Of a stretch of 64,000 bases of DNA, positions 47,964 to 58,304 are shown piece after piece. Each line of letters opens with the position of its first letter. The first letter of the stretch is position 1. Both the position numbers and the translations under genes were made by a program. The DNA comes from Plumapathes pennacea (taxonomy: Eukaryota; Cnidaria; Anthozoa; Antipatharia; Myriopathidae). Below the pieces are notes generated by a model. That model saw only the letters and a program-made list of their open reading frames with translations. It had not been told where the DNA came from and ran no database searches. The stretch is from contig OZ038468.1 of assembly GCA_964036295.1 (NCBI GenBank), forward strand, positions 4,150,501-4,214,500, written 5' to 3'.

Positions 47964-48340
47964 GTTTTAAGTTATGGCGATTTATGTGGTTGGTTTTTAA
48001 GAGAACCGGCGTTTTAAGAGATGGCAATTTAAGAGATTGCAATTTAAGATATGGTGATTTAAGAAGTGGCGTTTTAAGAGATTTTAAGTAGTGGCGATTT
48101 AGGAGATGGCTATTTATGCAGTGGCGTTTTCACAGTGGCGATTTAAGCAGTGACGAATTAAGCAGTGGCGTTTTAAGCAGTGGCGACTTAAGATATGTCG
48201 TTTAAGGAGTGGCGTTTTAAGCAGTGGCGATTTAAGAAATGTCGTTTTAAGAGATGGCGTTTTAAGCATCGACGTTTTACGCAATGCTTTTTAAGAGATT
48301 GCGATTGAGGGAGGTCGCGATTTAAGCAGTAGCAATAAAA
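47964..48340. repeat. 15-bp minisatellite, right part
   Basis: This is the continuation of the array at 45880-46022 (GGCGTTTTAAGAGAT and GGCGATTTAAGCAGT units), more degenerate and with frame-breaking indels. The first nine bases are the right copy of the MULE-2 target duplication. Confidence 0.8.
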
Positions 48341-48429
48341 GAGTGCCCTGCATTTACGTGGCACTATATAAGCGGATTTGGATTTTAAACATCATTTGAA
48401 AATTGGCTTTCTTATGAGCATCATTTAGA

Positions 48430-49204
48430 TTTAAATCGTTCCGCTCAGTGTTAGTGGCGTCGCATCCAAACTCAACACCATTTGGCTCTGTGGAACAAGC
48501 ACGGATAAACTGTATTTTAGGGAACGATTTGGCTTGCGTTCTTAAGTTCACCGGCGGAAGCTTTGAGAATGCCGTAAACAAATGTTTGATGGATTCGATT
48601 ATTTATTCTACAATAACACGTCAGTTTCTCGCTTTGTGATTGGCTAATTTTCATTATCAGTAAGAGGACAGACACATAAAATCGAGTGCTGACGAGAGTG
48701 ATTTAGACGAAGAAGCTTCAATTCTACCTCAGTTCTTGCAAAAGCGACATTCGGCATTTGAAGTAAAGAACCAGAAGTGTTCAGAGGCGAATCTCCTTGA
48801 GCTTTGTCTTGAAATTGTCGAGAAAACCGCAGCAGAAAAGCGTCTAGTTTCATTTCTTTCCAACTTCTTTGACAAAATCTTATTTCGCACGCGCGAAATG
48901 CTCACGTCAAACTGTCACTTTTTTGCCAATGAAATGTCTTGAATTTCAACCTCGACCAATTAGAAAGCGGGAAAAGTTGTTGACAACATTTCGGTCAAAT
49001 CGAACAAAATCCAGTATTTCTTGCGTGTTTTCCTTGCATCGTCGCTTGAGTTTTGTTATTGTAAAAAACAAAATGACGTCAGTTTTTTAAGTGTATGTCC
49101 TCTTATTGATCATGAAATGCGTCATAACATTGTCAAAAAGTTGTGGATCCACGAGGCGCTTCGCCGAGGAATGAACACGCTCCCATCAGATCTTTTAAGA
49201 AGCG
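48430..49204. mobile_element. Partial foldback elements
   Basis: 48450-48600 is a partial copy of the inverted-repeat arm found at 38040-38120 and 41970-42070. From about 48604 a second element has inverted words (GTAAGAGGACAGACACATAAAA near 48660 and TAAGTGTATGTCCTCTTATTGA near 49088) and ends near 49170 in the hairpin word shared with 27090. No gene was seen. Confidence 0.45.
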
Positions 49205-51650
49205 CATAACACCCCAATCAAAGTTTATAACAGCAGAAATTCGGGCGGCTATGAGAGAGCGGGATTAACTCAAGAGAAAGTTTAACAAGTCAAGGCATCC
49301 TGATGACTGGGAAAAATATCGCATAATGCGCAACAAAGTGGTCAGCAAGCGAAGACAGGCGGTACAGGAGCATTTCCGAAGGCTTTGCAAAGAAAAACAT
49401 GCAGACCAAAATAAATTCTGGAGCACAATAAAGCTTTTCATCAACTCAAGAAAGAACAAACACCGGGAAGGGCCGCATCATAATAAAGGACAATGGGAAA
49501 GTCATTAGAGACTAGCAACAGGTGGCTGAAATACTAAATGAATATTTCTCAAGCGCTACCCAAACAAAAGATCACAATCAGAAGCGACCCACACCCAATC
49601 TCATACACATTTCTTGCCATTTGAAGGAGGCAAGAAAACTATCACTCAACAAAACAAGCCCGCAAGAAGTTCACGAAGTAATGATGAAACTCAAGGCCAA
49701 TAAAGCAACGGGCTGGGACTTCGCGGGCAGTCAAAGAATCTGCAGCTGTTTTGTGCCACCTTTTTGTACGCCTTTTAACTTTACACTGGACGCGCCAGAG
49801 TACCTCAACAATGGAAACTCGGAGAAATCGCCCCTGTCCACAAAAAGGAGTGCACTTTAATGAAGACAAACTACAGGCCACTTACAATTCTACCTGCATT
49901 ATCTAAAGTATTCGAATAACTCGTCCACACAAGAATTAGCCCACATTTTGAGGAAATTTACCACAAATATGTATTTGCCTACAGAAAACACCACGGATGC
50001 GACACCGCACTTCTTAGCTTAACTGAACTATGGAGAAAAGAGCTAGATAATCATAAAGTTATCGGGCTAGTCTCGATGGACATGAGCAAGGCATTTGACT
50101 CTCTGCCTCACGACCGCATCCTCTTAAAGCTTAAAGAATACGGAGCCGACAGTAAGACAGCCATTCTTACCAAAGACTATCTAAAAAACTGACTAGAGCG
50201 AGTGAAACTGGGAAACAAATATTCGGAATGGCAAACAATATTCAAAAGTGTCCCACAGGGGTCTATCCTCGGCCCGTTGTTATTCAACATCTTTATGAAC
50301 GATTTATCCGCAATCTCCATCAAACGCAGCACTCTGTCCGGCTATGCTGACGACACACAGATGTTCTACGTACACAAGGATGTAACACAAATTGAGCAGG
50401 CCATCACGCAGATCTCCAAAATGCAGATAAATGGTACGACGAGAATGGGTTGACGCGGAACCCGACAAAATATCAAGCAATGATAATGGGAGACTCGAGA
50501 ACTTCCAAACTTCTCCTGCGACAACACCAGCATCCCAATAACAAGCGAAATCTATTTGTTTGGAGTCACGATTGACGATAAGCTCAAGTTTGAGAAGCAT
50601 ACGCAATCTTTGCCAAAAAGTAAGTCGACAAACAGCAGTACTGCAACAGATGAAGAAAATGCTGCCTTTTGAGACAAAAAGGACCTATATTTTGCCTTTA
50701 TTCTTCCCCATTTTAACTATTGCGCAGAAACATGGCATCACTGCAGCAAGAAATGCACTTCAATGCTGGAACAAGTAAATGAGCGGGCTGTCCGCTTTAT
50801 TTTTAATGAAAGATGTGCGCCGTACGAAGAAGCATTAGAGAAGTTTTTAGAGACTTAGAGACTCTTAAAGATAGTTTGCACTGTCTTTAAGACATTGAAT
50901 CATCCACAAGCTCCAAGCAGTATCCAGGATCTCATAAACAAAAGAAACACAAAGTACAACCTCAGGGGAAATGACATACTGAACCAACCCAAAGTCAACA
51001 CTACTAAGTACGGACTACGATCATGGAGACACACAGCCCCGAAACTCTGGAACACGCTACCAAATCAATTAAGAGTACTAAACACTGACAAAACGTTCAA
51101 AAGTCATCTAAGAAAGTTAGAGTTGACGGAGATATACTAATCTGGGCAATTTTCATAAGCATTGTGGATAGCGGTTCGTTCTATAAGAAGTAATCCTAGG
51201 CATTTCAACCATGATTACTACCATTAGTATATTATCTAGTTTTACAGAATTAAAACAACATTAGAACATCCTAGACTTAATCAAAATTTAATCAAATTTA
51301 GGTCATGTTAGGTTATAGGTTAGATTAGGTTTTGTTTTTGTTATGTTTATGTTTATGTTTATGTTTATGTTTATGACTTTTGTTTTTTTGTTTGTTTTTG
51401 TTTTGTTTTTATCAATTTTAGGGGATGGGCCAAGGGCGGGTAGTGATTTGGCCTATTTTAAGTAAATTTAGGCATCTTAACTATTACTATTTTATTCCTA
51501 ATACTGCCAAGCATTATCTTATAATGTAATTAGAGTAGTTTTGTGGCATACCTGTAAATTAGCTGGACCATCCCGCATAGGAAGATCCTTGGAGCTAAGT
51601 GTATTGACCACGTTATATAAAGTTTGTTATGGCAAACTGAACTGATCTAC
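49205..51650 (+). mobile_element. Decayed non-LTR retrotransposon (LINE), 5'-truncated
   Basis: Disrupted plus-strand frames give, in order: TAEIRAAMRERD and DDWEKYRIMRNKVVSKRRQA (typical linker after the endonuclease), LNEYFSS, KANKATGWD, then the reverse transcriptase core: SMDMSKAFDSLPHDRIL at about 50076, VPQGSILGPLLFNIFMNDL at about 50251-50307, and the catalytic YADD at about 50343. It ends with KYNLRGNDIL, LWNTLPNQLR and FKSHLRKLEL, a C-terminal signature of CR1/L2/Rex-like LINEs. Several stops and frameshifts are present and the endonuclease is absent. The 3' part has a (TTTATG)n tract at about 51339-51375. The 3' end is approximate. Confidence 0.8.
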
Positions 51651-51929
51651 TGCAAAAACATTCATAACAATGTTATAGAATATGTCTTAACTGGTATTCA
51701 ATTATGCTAAATAATATTATCATTGAGCATTTGCTCTTGTTGTTGTCAGCCGTTACTAGTTGGCCCCTCGCAACAAGAAAAGGATTTTCAGTTTTCCTCC
51801 ATACTCAAAATCATCTTTTAAGACAGGGCGTGTACATGCCCCAAGGTGCACGTCGAGCGCATTAAGCGGAAGGTCAAGCCGTTTGTCGCAAGCGGCCATG
51901 GATGAGACAACATGCATATATGGCTGTTT

Positions 51930-53143
51930 TCCTATAAACATTAATGGCAGCTGATAACTTCTTGTGCAGTAAATGAACTGACTTATACAGTTTACGCTTA
52001 TGCTGTGTCAGTGACATTTTAACGGGGCACTTTCGTTACCGGCAGCAAAGAGTCTTTTCAGTTTCTATTCTCGTTTTTTTTTTTTTTTTTTTTTTTTTTT
52101 TATTATTTTGTCTTTCTAAGGCGTCACCACAGAATACAGGTGAGCAAACTTTGAATATAGTTAGCAAATAATCAAATTGGTTAGCAAATAATCAAATTGG
52201 TTTGCGTTAATTACCTCTGTTACGATCAGGGTGTCTTCGTTTGTTGACTAAACTTTGCCATCATGATGATTTCTCCTGATCAAACTAATTTCCTAATGAA
52301 AAACACTAGGACACTTAGAAAATAGAGAAAAAGCGTCTCGGAAGTGGATTAATCTTAAAAATATATTAAAATTATTCCGAAACCCGGTGAATGTCTTTTA
52401 GAATAGAACCCTGCTATCTCGAACTCTCGAGGGAAGCGAGAAATAGTTCGAAATAATGAATAATAATAAACTTATTTAACGAGGAAGGCCTTATCACCCA
52501 CAGGTGCTTTTCATCAGTGCCCTCAAAATAGAAAGAAAATAAGAAGTTAGTAAAAACGCACAAGCGAGCTATAATGCCAAAATCATTATGTGAAACTCTA
52601 ACTACTTAATATGGGCGGAATAAAAACTACAACTACTTAATTACTAAAATACGTAGGTACTAAATTCTAGCTAATTACTTAAAAACAGTTAATTCTAAAA
52701 GGGTTTACACAGGTAGCATAATGCGAACTGAACTTGATAGCCCTTGATAAATAAAAATATAGCAGGGTGCTTTCAAGGCAATTTCCTACCAAATTTATTT
52801 CGAAGGGGAATTGGATTCTGCTCGAGAAACCAGGGACTTATCTAGATAACTGAGTTTGAGGACGCGGGGTTTTCATGCATTCTGTTGATAATTTACATGA
52901 TTTCAAAACAGTAGCGCGCAATATCAAGGCTTTTTTTTTCAGTTGCTCTTGGATATGATTCACTTGTTTGTCGATTGGAAACAGCCGGGTTTAATGTCAG
53001 AACATTTCAAATTCATGTCAATTAGCAGCGTTCACATTCGCAATCATTCTGAAATAATTATTAAATTGAGCAAATGGAATTTTCAGTATTTACACTGTGT
53101 CAACATTATTTACCGATGTTCGAGAACTGTCTTTTTCTCTCTC

Positions 53144-53176
<33 letters not shown>

Positions 53177-53240
53177 ATAATATTGAATTGGACTTCAGTG
53201 AGGGGAAACCCAGAGAAAACCGTTTTTATTTTTGACGATC
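51930..53240. repeat. Dispersed segmental repeat, copy 2, with insertions
   Basis: Matches 29530-30440. Inserted in it is a copy of the GCTATCTCGAAC repeat (52405-52880), which is itself interrupted by an AATAATAAACTTATTTAACG-type unit (about 52459-52760). Poly(T) tracts lie at 52075-52101 and 53145-53172. Confidence 0.6.
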
Positions 53241-54892
53241 GTGCGCAGAAAAAATCCACCTTAATGAGATGTGCGTGAAGGAAAAAGGCGACTATTAACA
53301 GGAAACTATTAGCAGCTGTTCATTTACGTTCGAAAAAAAGAAGGGAAAAAAACAGCTCTGTATATATACATCCTCGGCCATCCTCGTTGAGAACCAAACT
53401 CAAGTTATCTGGCTTTCAACTTCTTTACCCTTTAAGATATCATATTTTGGTGTCGAAATACATAACATTATCAAAGTTTCTGAGCGGGCAATATGCGCGA
53501 ATTGGCGCATTCTGATTGGTTGTCTGAGCGGGCAATACTTTCCTGTACGACCCGCTCAGATTCAGTTCGCACATGTGGATCGCAAATGATTACTCGAAAA
53601 GGTGCTAAGCGTTTGCCATAGAATGCCCAGAAGTTCAATGGGGAGTTTAAACGTTCAGGATACTCACTGTTAAGTTATGATGATCGGGGAAAGCTTACAA
53701 TCTGGGAAAATGACCGTTACAAAGAAGGAAAACATCCGAGGAAAAATTTGCTTACGACCTCAGCCGTCATTGACACAAGTGCTGCAGATCTCTGGAGGGT
53801 TGTTTCACCCCTGTGTTGAAATTTGCACACTTGCCAGGAAGAAAGTGGAAAGCGAACAATCACCGTGAACAGTTATGACTAAAACTGTGCAAAAATCAAG
53901 TTTTGCAGACATGTTTGCTCGTCATACGGCTCACTGTGAAGACTGTAAACATATTTTTCACGATGCACGAAAACTCTCTATATTTCTAAATCACTGACTG
54001 GGACAAAGACGCCGTGGTGATTTGAGGATGTTTAGTTTGCTGAAAGAAACTTAAATGCTCGACGAGGCGGCAGGAAAATTAATCGATGAGTTTTGAAGAA
54101 TATAATTTTCAACGATGTGTCGGTCGCAGTGTGTGATGAAATGATTTTCCTTTAGTGTCATTTTGCCTTCTACATTATTGTGTGTGTCAGAAACTTATTC
54201 AAAATATTAAAAAATACTCTGAGTTACAGAGCAGTTTCTTCTGGAAAAAGATAAGACTGCATTTTTTTTAAAGATTTAGTGAGCGAGCAACCGCTCGAGG
54301 GCGAGTTTGTTCACTGAATAAAGATCACTGGAGTGTTTACGCTATCTGCCATTTCATTCAGCTCAGAACAACTGGGATGTATTTAGGCAGTTGGTTCGAT
54401 AGACGCTTTTTTTCTTTCAAAATTTTCAAATCGGAAAAATTGTAAGCTGTTAACTGAATTTGTTGTGAAAACAAACGTGCGTAATTCATGCCTGATCGCA
54501 ATTGATGTGTTGTTGAATGAACGAGACGAGTACTCATTGTGGCCTTGTTTTATGTTTGCCGAAAGATCTAAAGCCATATAATAAATAAAATCTTATTAAC
54601 CTCGTTTGCTTGGTCCGTACGGTAAGTTATGGACTGAGTTTTTTTCGTCGTCTTATGGCCCGAGCGCGCTTTATGTATAAGGGAAAGCGTTAATACAGGA
54701 TACAACAAATTAATAAACGCTGTAGTTTCTCCTAATTCGAAAGCACTCGTGTATATATATTTGCTATTTCTCCGTTTGTACTTTTGAGGTGAATTAAGCT
54801 ATCTATATTTCATAAATGATAATATTTTTAGTTTCTTAAAAAGGCCCTTTTAATAATGCATCCTTATATGAATAAATTTGCAGTAGATCAGT
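53241..54892. other. 3' flank of the GPCR gene, no gene seen
   Basis: Includes a repeat fragment shared with 35500-35720 (53240-53460) and a direct repeat of TGAGCGGGCAATA (about 53482 and 53526). The open frame at 53677-53868 is unsupported. The last about 230 bp is similar to the sequence after the GPCR pseudogene (about 36060-36286), as expected for the 3' flank of duplicated genes. Confidence 0.45.
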
Positions 54893-55936
54893 TCAGTTTT
54901 TATGAGCTTCATCTCCGTGCATTTCGAGTAGTTCAAAGTCCTGCGCTGCGAAGACTGGGTTTGATATCTGAGAAAAACAGGGACAGCATCCAAATAAGTC
55001 TCTGAGTCCTCGTCTGAAGTTGCCACAAAAGTAAAACAGAATCCATGGATTGATTACAATGCTTATCCACAAAATATTGAGCACAACTAAATAAACATGG
55101 AAGTTGTAAGGAAGTGTCGAGTAATACCTAATCGTAGCATAAGTTACAAACGGTAGATAGCATAAAGCAAACGCTACAACAATACATATGGACATTTTTG
55201 TAATACGACTGTTTTGCAGTTCGCGTCGTCGAATATGCTGTCTGTTCCATGAGTGGCAACGAGGAGCCTTCTTTCTTCTCACCTTTACAGAAATCGACGT
55301 GTACAGGACAGCAATTAAAGGAAAAGGAATATATACTAAAACTGTAAACAATATTGTATGATAAAATTTTCCTGCTATAACTTGGGAATCAAACGATGGA
55401 GTCCACTCTCCTGTGCAGTAAAATACATTACATTTGGTCAAAATTCTAAAAAAGTAAAAATAAGGCAAATGAAGGACGACGGAAACTATCCACGTTGCAC
55501 TGATCAGTTTTTTACGAAGTGTCGAAGTGAAGTTTCGTGCTTTTAGCGGGTACACGACAGCAACAAACCTCTCCACCGCAATCAAAACCAAACTCTGGAT
55601 AGAAACAGCCGTAGAGATGTCTCCCATGAAGATTACAAACTTGCATAAGAAATCTCCGACTGGTCCGCCAACCAGAAATCGTCTCCATCCAAGCCAAATA
55701 TAGACCATTTGAACGGGCATCATGAAAAACGGATAAAGCAGGTCTGATGCGGCCATGTTAACAATGAAATAGTTTATATTGGTTCTCATGGCGGGGTTTC
55801 TTTTAAAAACTATAACAACAAGTAGATTTCCGACAAGAGACAAAGAAACCATGAAAGACAGGCCCACAGTTCTACCCACTTTCTCGCCGATTTCGGCGCC
55901 ACTGGATTCACACTGCGAAGTAGTGTTGTTTTCCAT
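54893..55936 (-). CDS. Class A (rhodopsin-like) GPCR, neuropeptide-receptor type
   Basis: An intronless frame; I choose ATG 55934-55936 (347 aa, G at -3 and G at +4) over an upstream in-frame ATG at 56084-56086, because MENNTTSQCE gives a normal glycosylated N-terminus. Hallmarks: GNLLVVIVF in TM1 (N37), NMAASDLLYPF in TM2 (D65), Cys98 at the top of TM3, ERF at 122-124 in place of DRY, a Cys pair candidate in loop 2 (C169, C174), PFPLIAV in TM5, a basic third loop (QHIRRRELQN), FALCYLP in TM6, NPWILF (296-301) in place of NPxxY, and a CCPC palmitoylation candidate (317-320). The overall pattern resembles cnidarian receptors annotated as neuropeptide FF, QRFP or tachykinin-like; the ligand is unknown. 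It lies head to head with peptide gene copy 3, with 785 bp between the start codons. Confidence 0.88.
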   Translation of the reverse strand: MENNTTSQCESSGAEIGEKVGRTVGLSFMVSLSLVGNLLVVIVFKRNPAMRTNINYFIVNMAASDLLYPFFMMPVQMVYIWLGWRRFLVGGPVGDFLCKFVIFMGDISTAVSIQSLVLIAVERFVAVVYPLKARNFTSTLRKKLISATWIVSVVLHLPYFYFFRILTKCNVFYCTGEWTPSFDSQVIAGKFYHTILFTVLVYIPFPLIAVLYTSISVKVRRKKAPRCHSWNRQHIRRRELQNSRITKMSICIVVAFALCYLPFVTYATIRYYSTLPYNFHVYLVVLNILWISIVINPWILFYFCGNFRRGLRDLFGCCPCFSQISNPVFAAQDFELLEMHGDEAHKN

Positions 55937-56721
55937 GACTACTTGGTGTAATGAGCAGTGTGTGAACTGAAGCCTTTCGACTTCTTCATTTATGTCAGTT
56001 GTCAGATAACACATCAGAAAAACACCCATAAAAGGCGTCCTTTGCGGTCGTTGCCATGGCAAGGGAACAACAAATTCCAGGTGCATGTGGATTTGTCACT
56101 TTATGAGCAAGACCTACTGTATTATCATTTTATCCAAGAACTATGTTTTGTTAACATCGGTGCCGCGCGTGCATTGCGTGACCATTGTTAATACGTGGGC
56201 AGAAAATGTGCACATAAACAATGCACACGAACGCCCTTAGTTATCAGCACGCTAATTTCCCGATTGATACCGTGTGACCGGCACTGTGTGAGAACTAAAT
56301 TTGCTGATTTCGCGTCCACACTAATTGCGGATGTTGCAGCTACCCAGATCTAGGTAGTTTCTCTGATTGGGTTGTCGCTCTGTCATTGAACAAAACGGAC
56401 GCAATGCTTTTATATTATAATTTCAGTTAACGTTTACCCAGTTCACAACGATCATTAATGTAGTCTGCCAAACAAAACGCAAGGCAACACACCTGACTAG
56501 TCACTTTAAGAACTTACTACTTATAGCACAACGCTCTCCGTTTAGCTCTCGTGTTCCATTAACAAACGCAAACAGCTGTCTATGAGATAGACGTCACTTG
56601 ACAGGTACCACCAGATCTTTAGAAACAAAGATATGAACGCAGTATAACTACTCGAATGCTTCAGGGTTTTAACACAATTGTTTAGAGTCTTACTTGAGTC
56701 AGGTATAGTGGAGGCGGCAAA
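55937..56721. promoter_or_regulatory. Shared intergenic region between GPCR and peptide copy 3
   Basis: The divergent starts are 785 bp apart. The region contains segments duplicated elsewhere: GTGCCGCGCGTGCATTGCGTG (also 32420, 60530), ATTGCGGATGTTGCAGCTACCCAGAT (also 44350, 60935-60960) and CTACTCGAATGCTTCAGG immediately upstream of the peptide gene (also at 42296). The two genes may share regulatory sequence. No specific factor site is claimed. Confidence 0.45.
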
Positions 56722-57207
56722 ATGAACTCAAGAAAGCTTGCTGTGGTCGTATTTTGTGCTTTCCTCATCCTATCCCTGACGGCTGAAACTCAAGGAATTG
56801 CGGGTACTAGAGTGGTAAGATGACAAAAGTTAACAGCTTTCAATCAACTTCAGCGGGGTTAGCTGTTACTTTTAGCTTTTTATCTCCATGAAGTCGTAGT
56901 TTTCTAAACTGTCTACTGTTTCTTGATTGTAACTACAGAAAGCGAACGGGAAACTTTCAAACACGGGCACGATTCCCCTATTAAATTTCCACACAGATAA
57001 ATAACAGTAAAATGGGTAACTCCAGCTCAGTTTTAACTTTTTGCATACTCTCTTATTTACCACGTGCATGTTGTGCTTTCTTTCCATTTCTAGAATGCTG
57101 GGCCCAAGAGAGATGAGATATGCAAAGTTGCAAGGCGCCTGAACTGTGCAGAACGACGCGAAGTCAAGGAGCAGTTACCAGATGCTGAAGAAAACCTGAA
57201 CAAGTGA
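56722..57207 (+). CDS. Small secreted peptide precursor, copy 3 (68 aa, two exons)
   Basis: Exon 1 is 56722-56814 (donor GTAAGA) and exon 2 is 57094-57207 (acceptor TTCTAG), joined in phase 0. The signal MNSRKLAVVVFCAFLILSLT is followed by AETQG, IAGTRV, then NAGPKR, DEICKVARRLNCAERR, EVKEQLPD and ENLNK. The dibasic KR is kept, but the residue before it is Pro, so no C-terminal amide is predicted, unlike copies 1 and 2. A variant poly(A) signal AGTAAA (about 57303) replaces AATAAA. It starts 785 bp from the GPCR start on the opposite strand. Confidence 0.72.
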
Positions 57208-58167
57208 AGAAACATGACTGACGCCATTCTTCTGACATCGACGTGTAGTTTCCGTGCTCATCTGCGAATGATCTGTAGCTTTTGTTGTTAATCGAAATAC
57301 TCAGTAAACGTCACGAGAAGCTTAATAATGAGTTAAAGTTTTGTTTCTTGGGAAATGTGTTTCATTATCAAAAGCGGTAGATTCCATGCAACGCAAAAGC
57401 TGCGGTCAAAAATTAGCAAAAAAAAAAATGCTGCACTACAGCTGTCGATTTGCATCCAACTTTTGACCAATCTTCACAAATTCAATGATAGATATAGCAC
57501 ACGAGTTAAAGTCAGTCCTCGTTCACTCTCAAACGCGCATTTGACACTTCTTAATTCTGACATTAGTAATGATGAGCTCAAACTCTACTAATCTATTTTT
57601 AGTGCCTGATCTCTTGCGACATAGGTATAACAGCAACGTCCTTAAAATGGGATATTTAATGTCATAGCGAGGAAATATAAATGAAAGCCACAAATACACT
57701 ACTTATCAAATGCTCAAACATTCGTAAATCGACTTATTCCTCCATCATTCGACATTTTATTTCTGACGTCGGCCTCAAAAAGGGTTATTATGGATTAATA
57801 TTAATAAACATCATAGTAGTCATTGAATATCCTACGCACTGATGAACATTTAATGACCAACAGATAGAGTTGACCATATGTAAATATCAGTCAATCCGGC
57901 CCATTTAAAGGCTGAACAGAACTCGAAAACTGAGAGCTATGTAAATCTATAGTTTACGTTGTTTTTGTTTTAGCATCTTAATTTTCTCTACTGTCTTATC
58001 TTGTCTTTGTTTGGCTCTCGTGCTCCATTAACAAACGCAAACAGCTGTCTATGAGATTGACATCACTTGACAGGTAACGCTGGATCTTTAAAAAGATATG
58101 AACGCAACGTAACGACTCGAACGCTTCAGGATGTCTTACTTGAGCCAGGTATAGTGGAGGCGGCAAA
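57208..58167. other. Duplicated flanks between peptide copies 3 and 4
   Basis: The 3' flank of copy 3 (GCGGTAGATTCCATGCAACG near 57374) and the 5' flank of copy 4 (ACAAACGCAAACAGCTGTCT near 58031, AGTGGAGGCGGCAAA near 58153) are recognisable. No other gene is seen. Confidence 0.5.
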
Positions 58168-58266
58168 ATGAACTCAAGAAAGCTTGCTGTGATCGTATTT
58201 TGTGTTGTCCTCGTCCTATCTATGACGGCTGAAACTCACTGGGTTTTACGAGTTTCCCATATGTAA
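58168..58266 (+). pseudogene. Truncated peptide gene copy 4 (exon 1 only)
   Basis: The signal-peptide exon is intact (MNSRKLAVIVFCVVLVLSMT, then AETHWVLRVSHM and stop TAA 58264-58266). A GTAAGA donor overlaps the stop but is in a different phase from the other copies. No exon 2 (DEICKV...) exists downstream. A foldback insertion begins at about 58305, and after it the sequence resumes in the 3' flank of the unit at about 60265. Copy 4 therefore lost exon 2. Confidence 0.7.
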
Positions 58267-58304
58267 GATTAAGTTTATCAGTCCATCAATTTTAGTGTAG
58301 CTAG

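Noticed and set aside
55937-56086. 50-residue N-terminal extension of the GPCR
   Set aside because: The upstream ATG is in frame, but the extension (MHLEFVVPLPWQRPQ...) is unlike GPCR N-termini, and MENNTT has a good context. Not excluded, because the extension is also largely conserved in the pseudogene.
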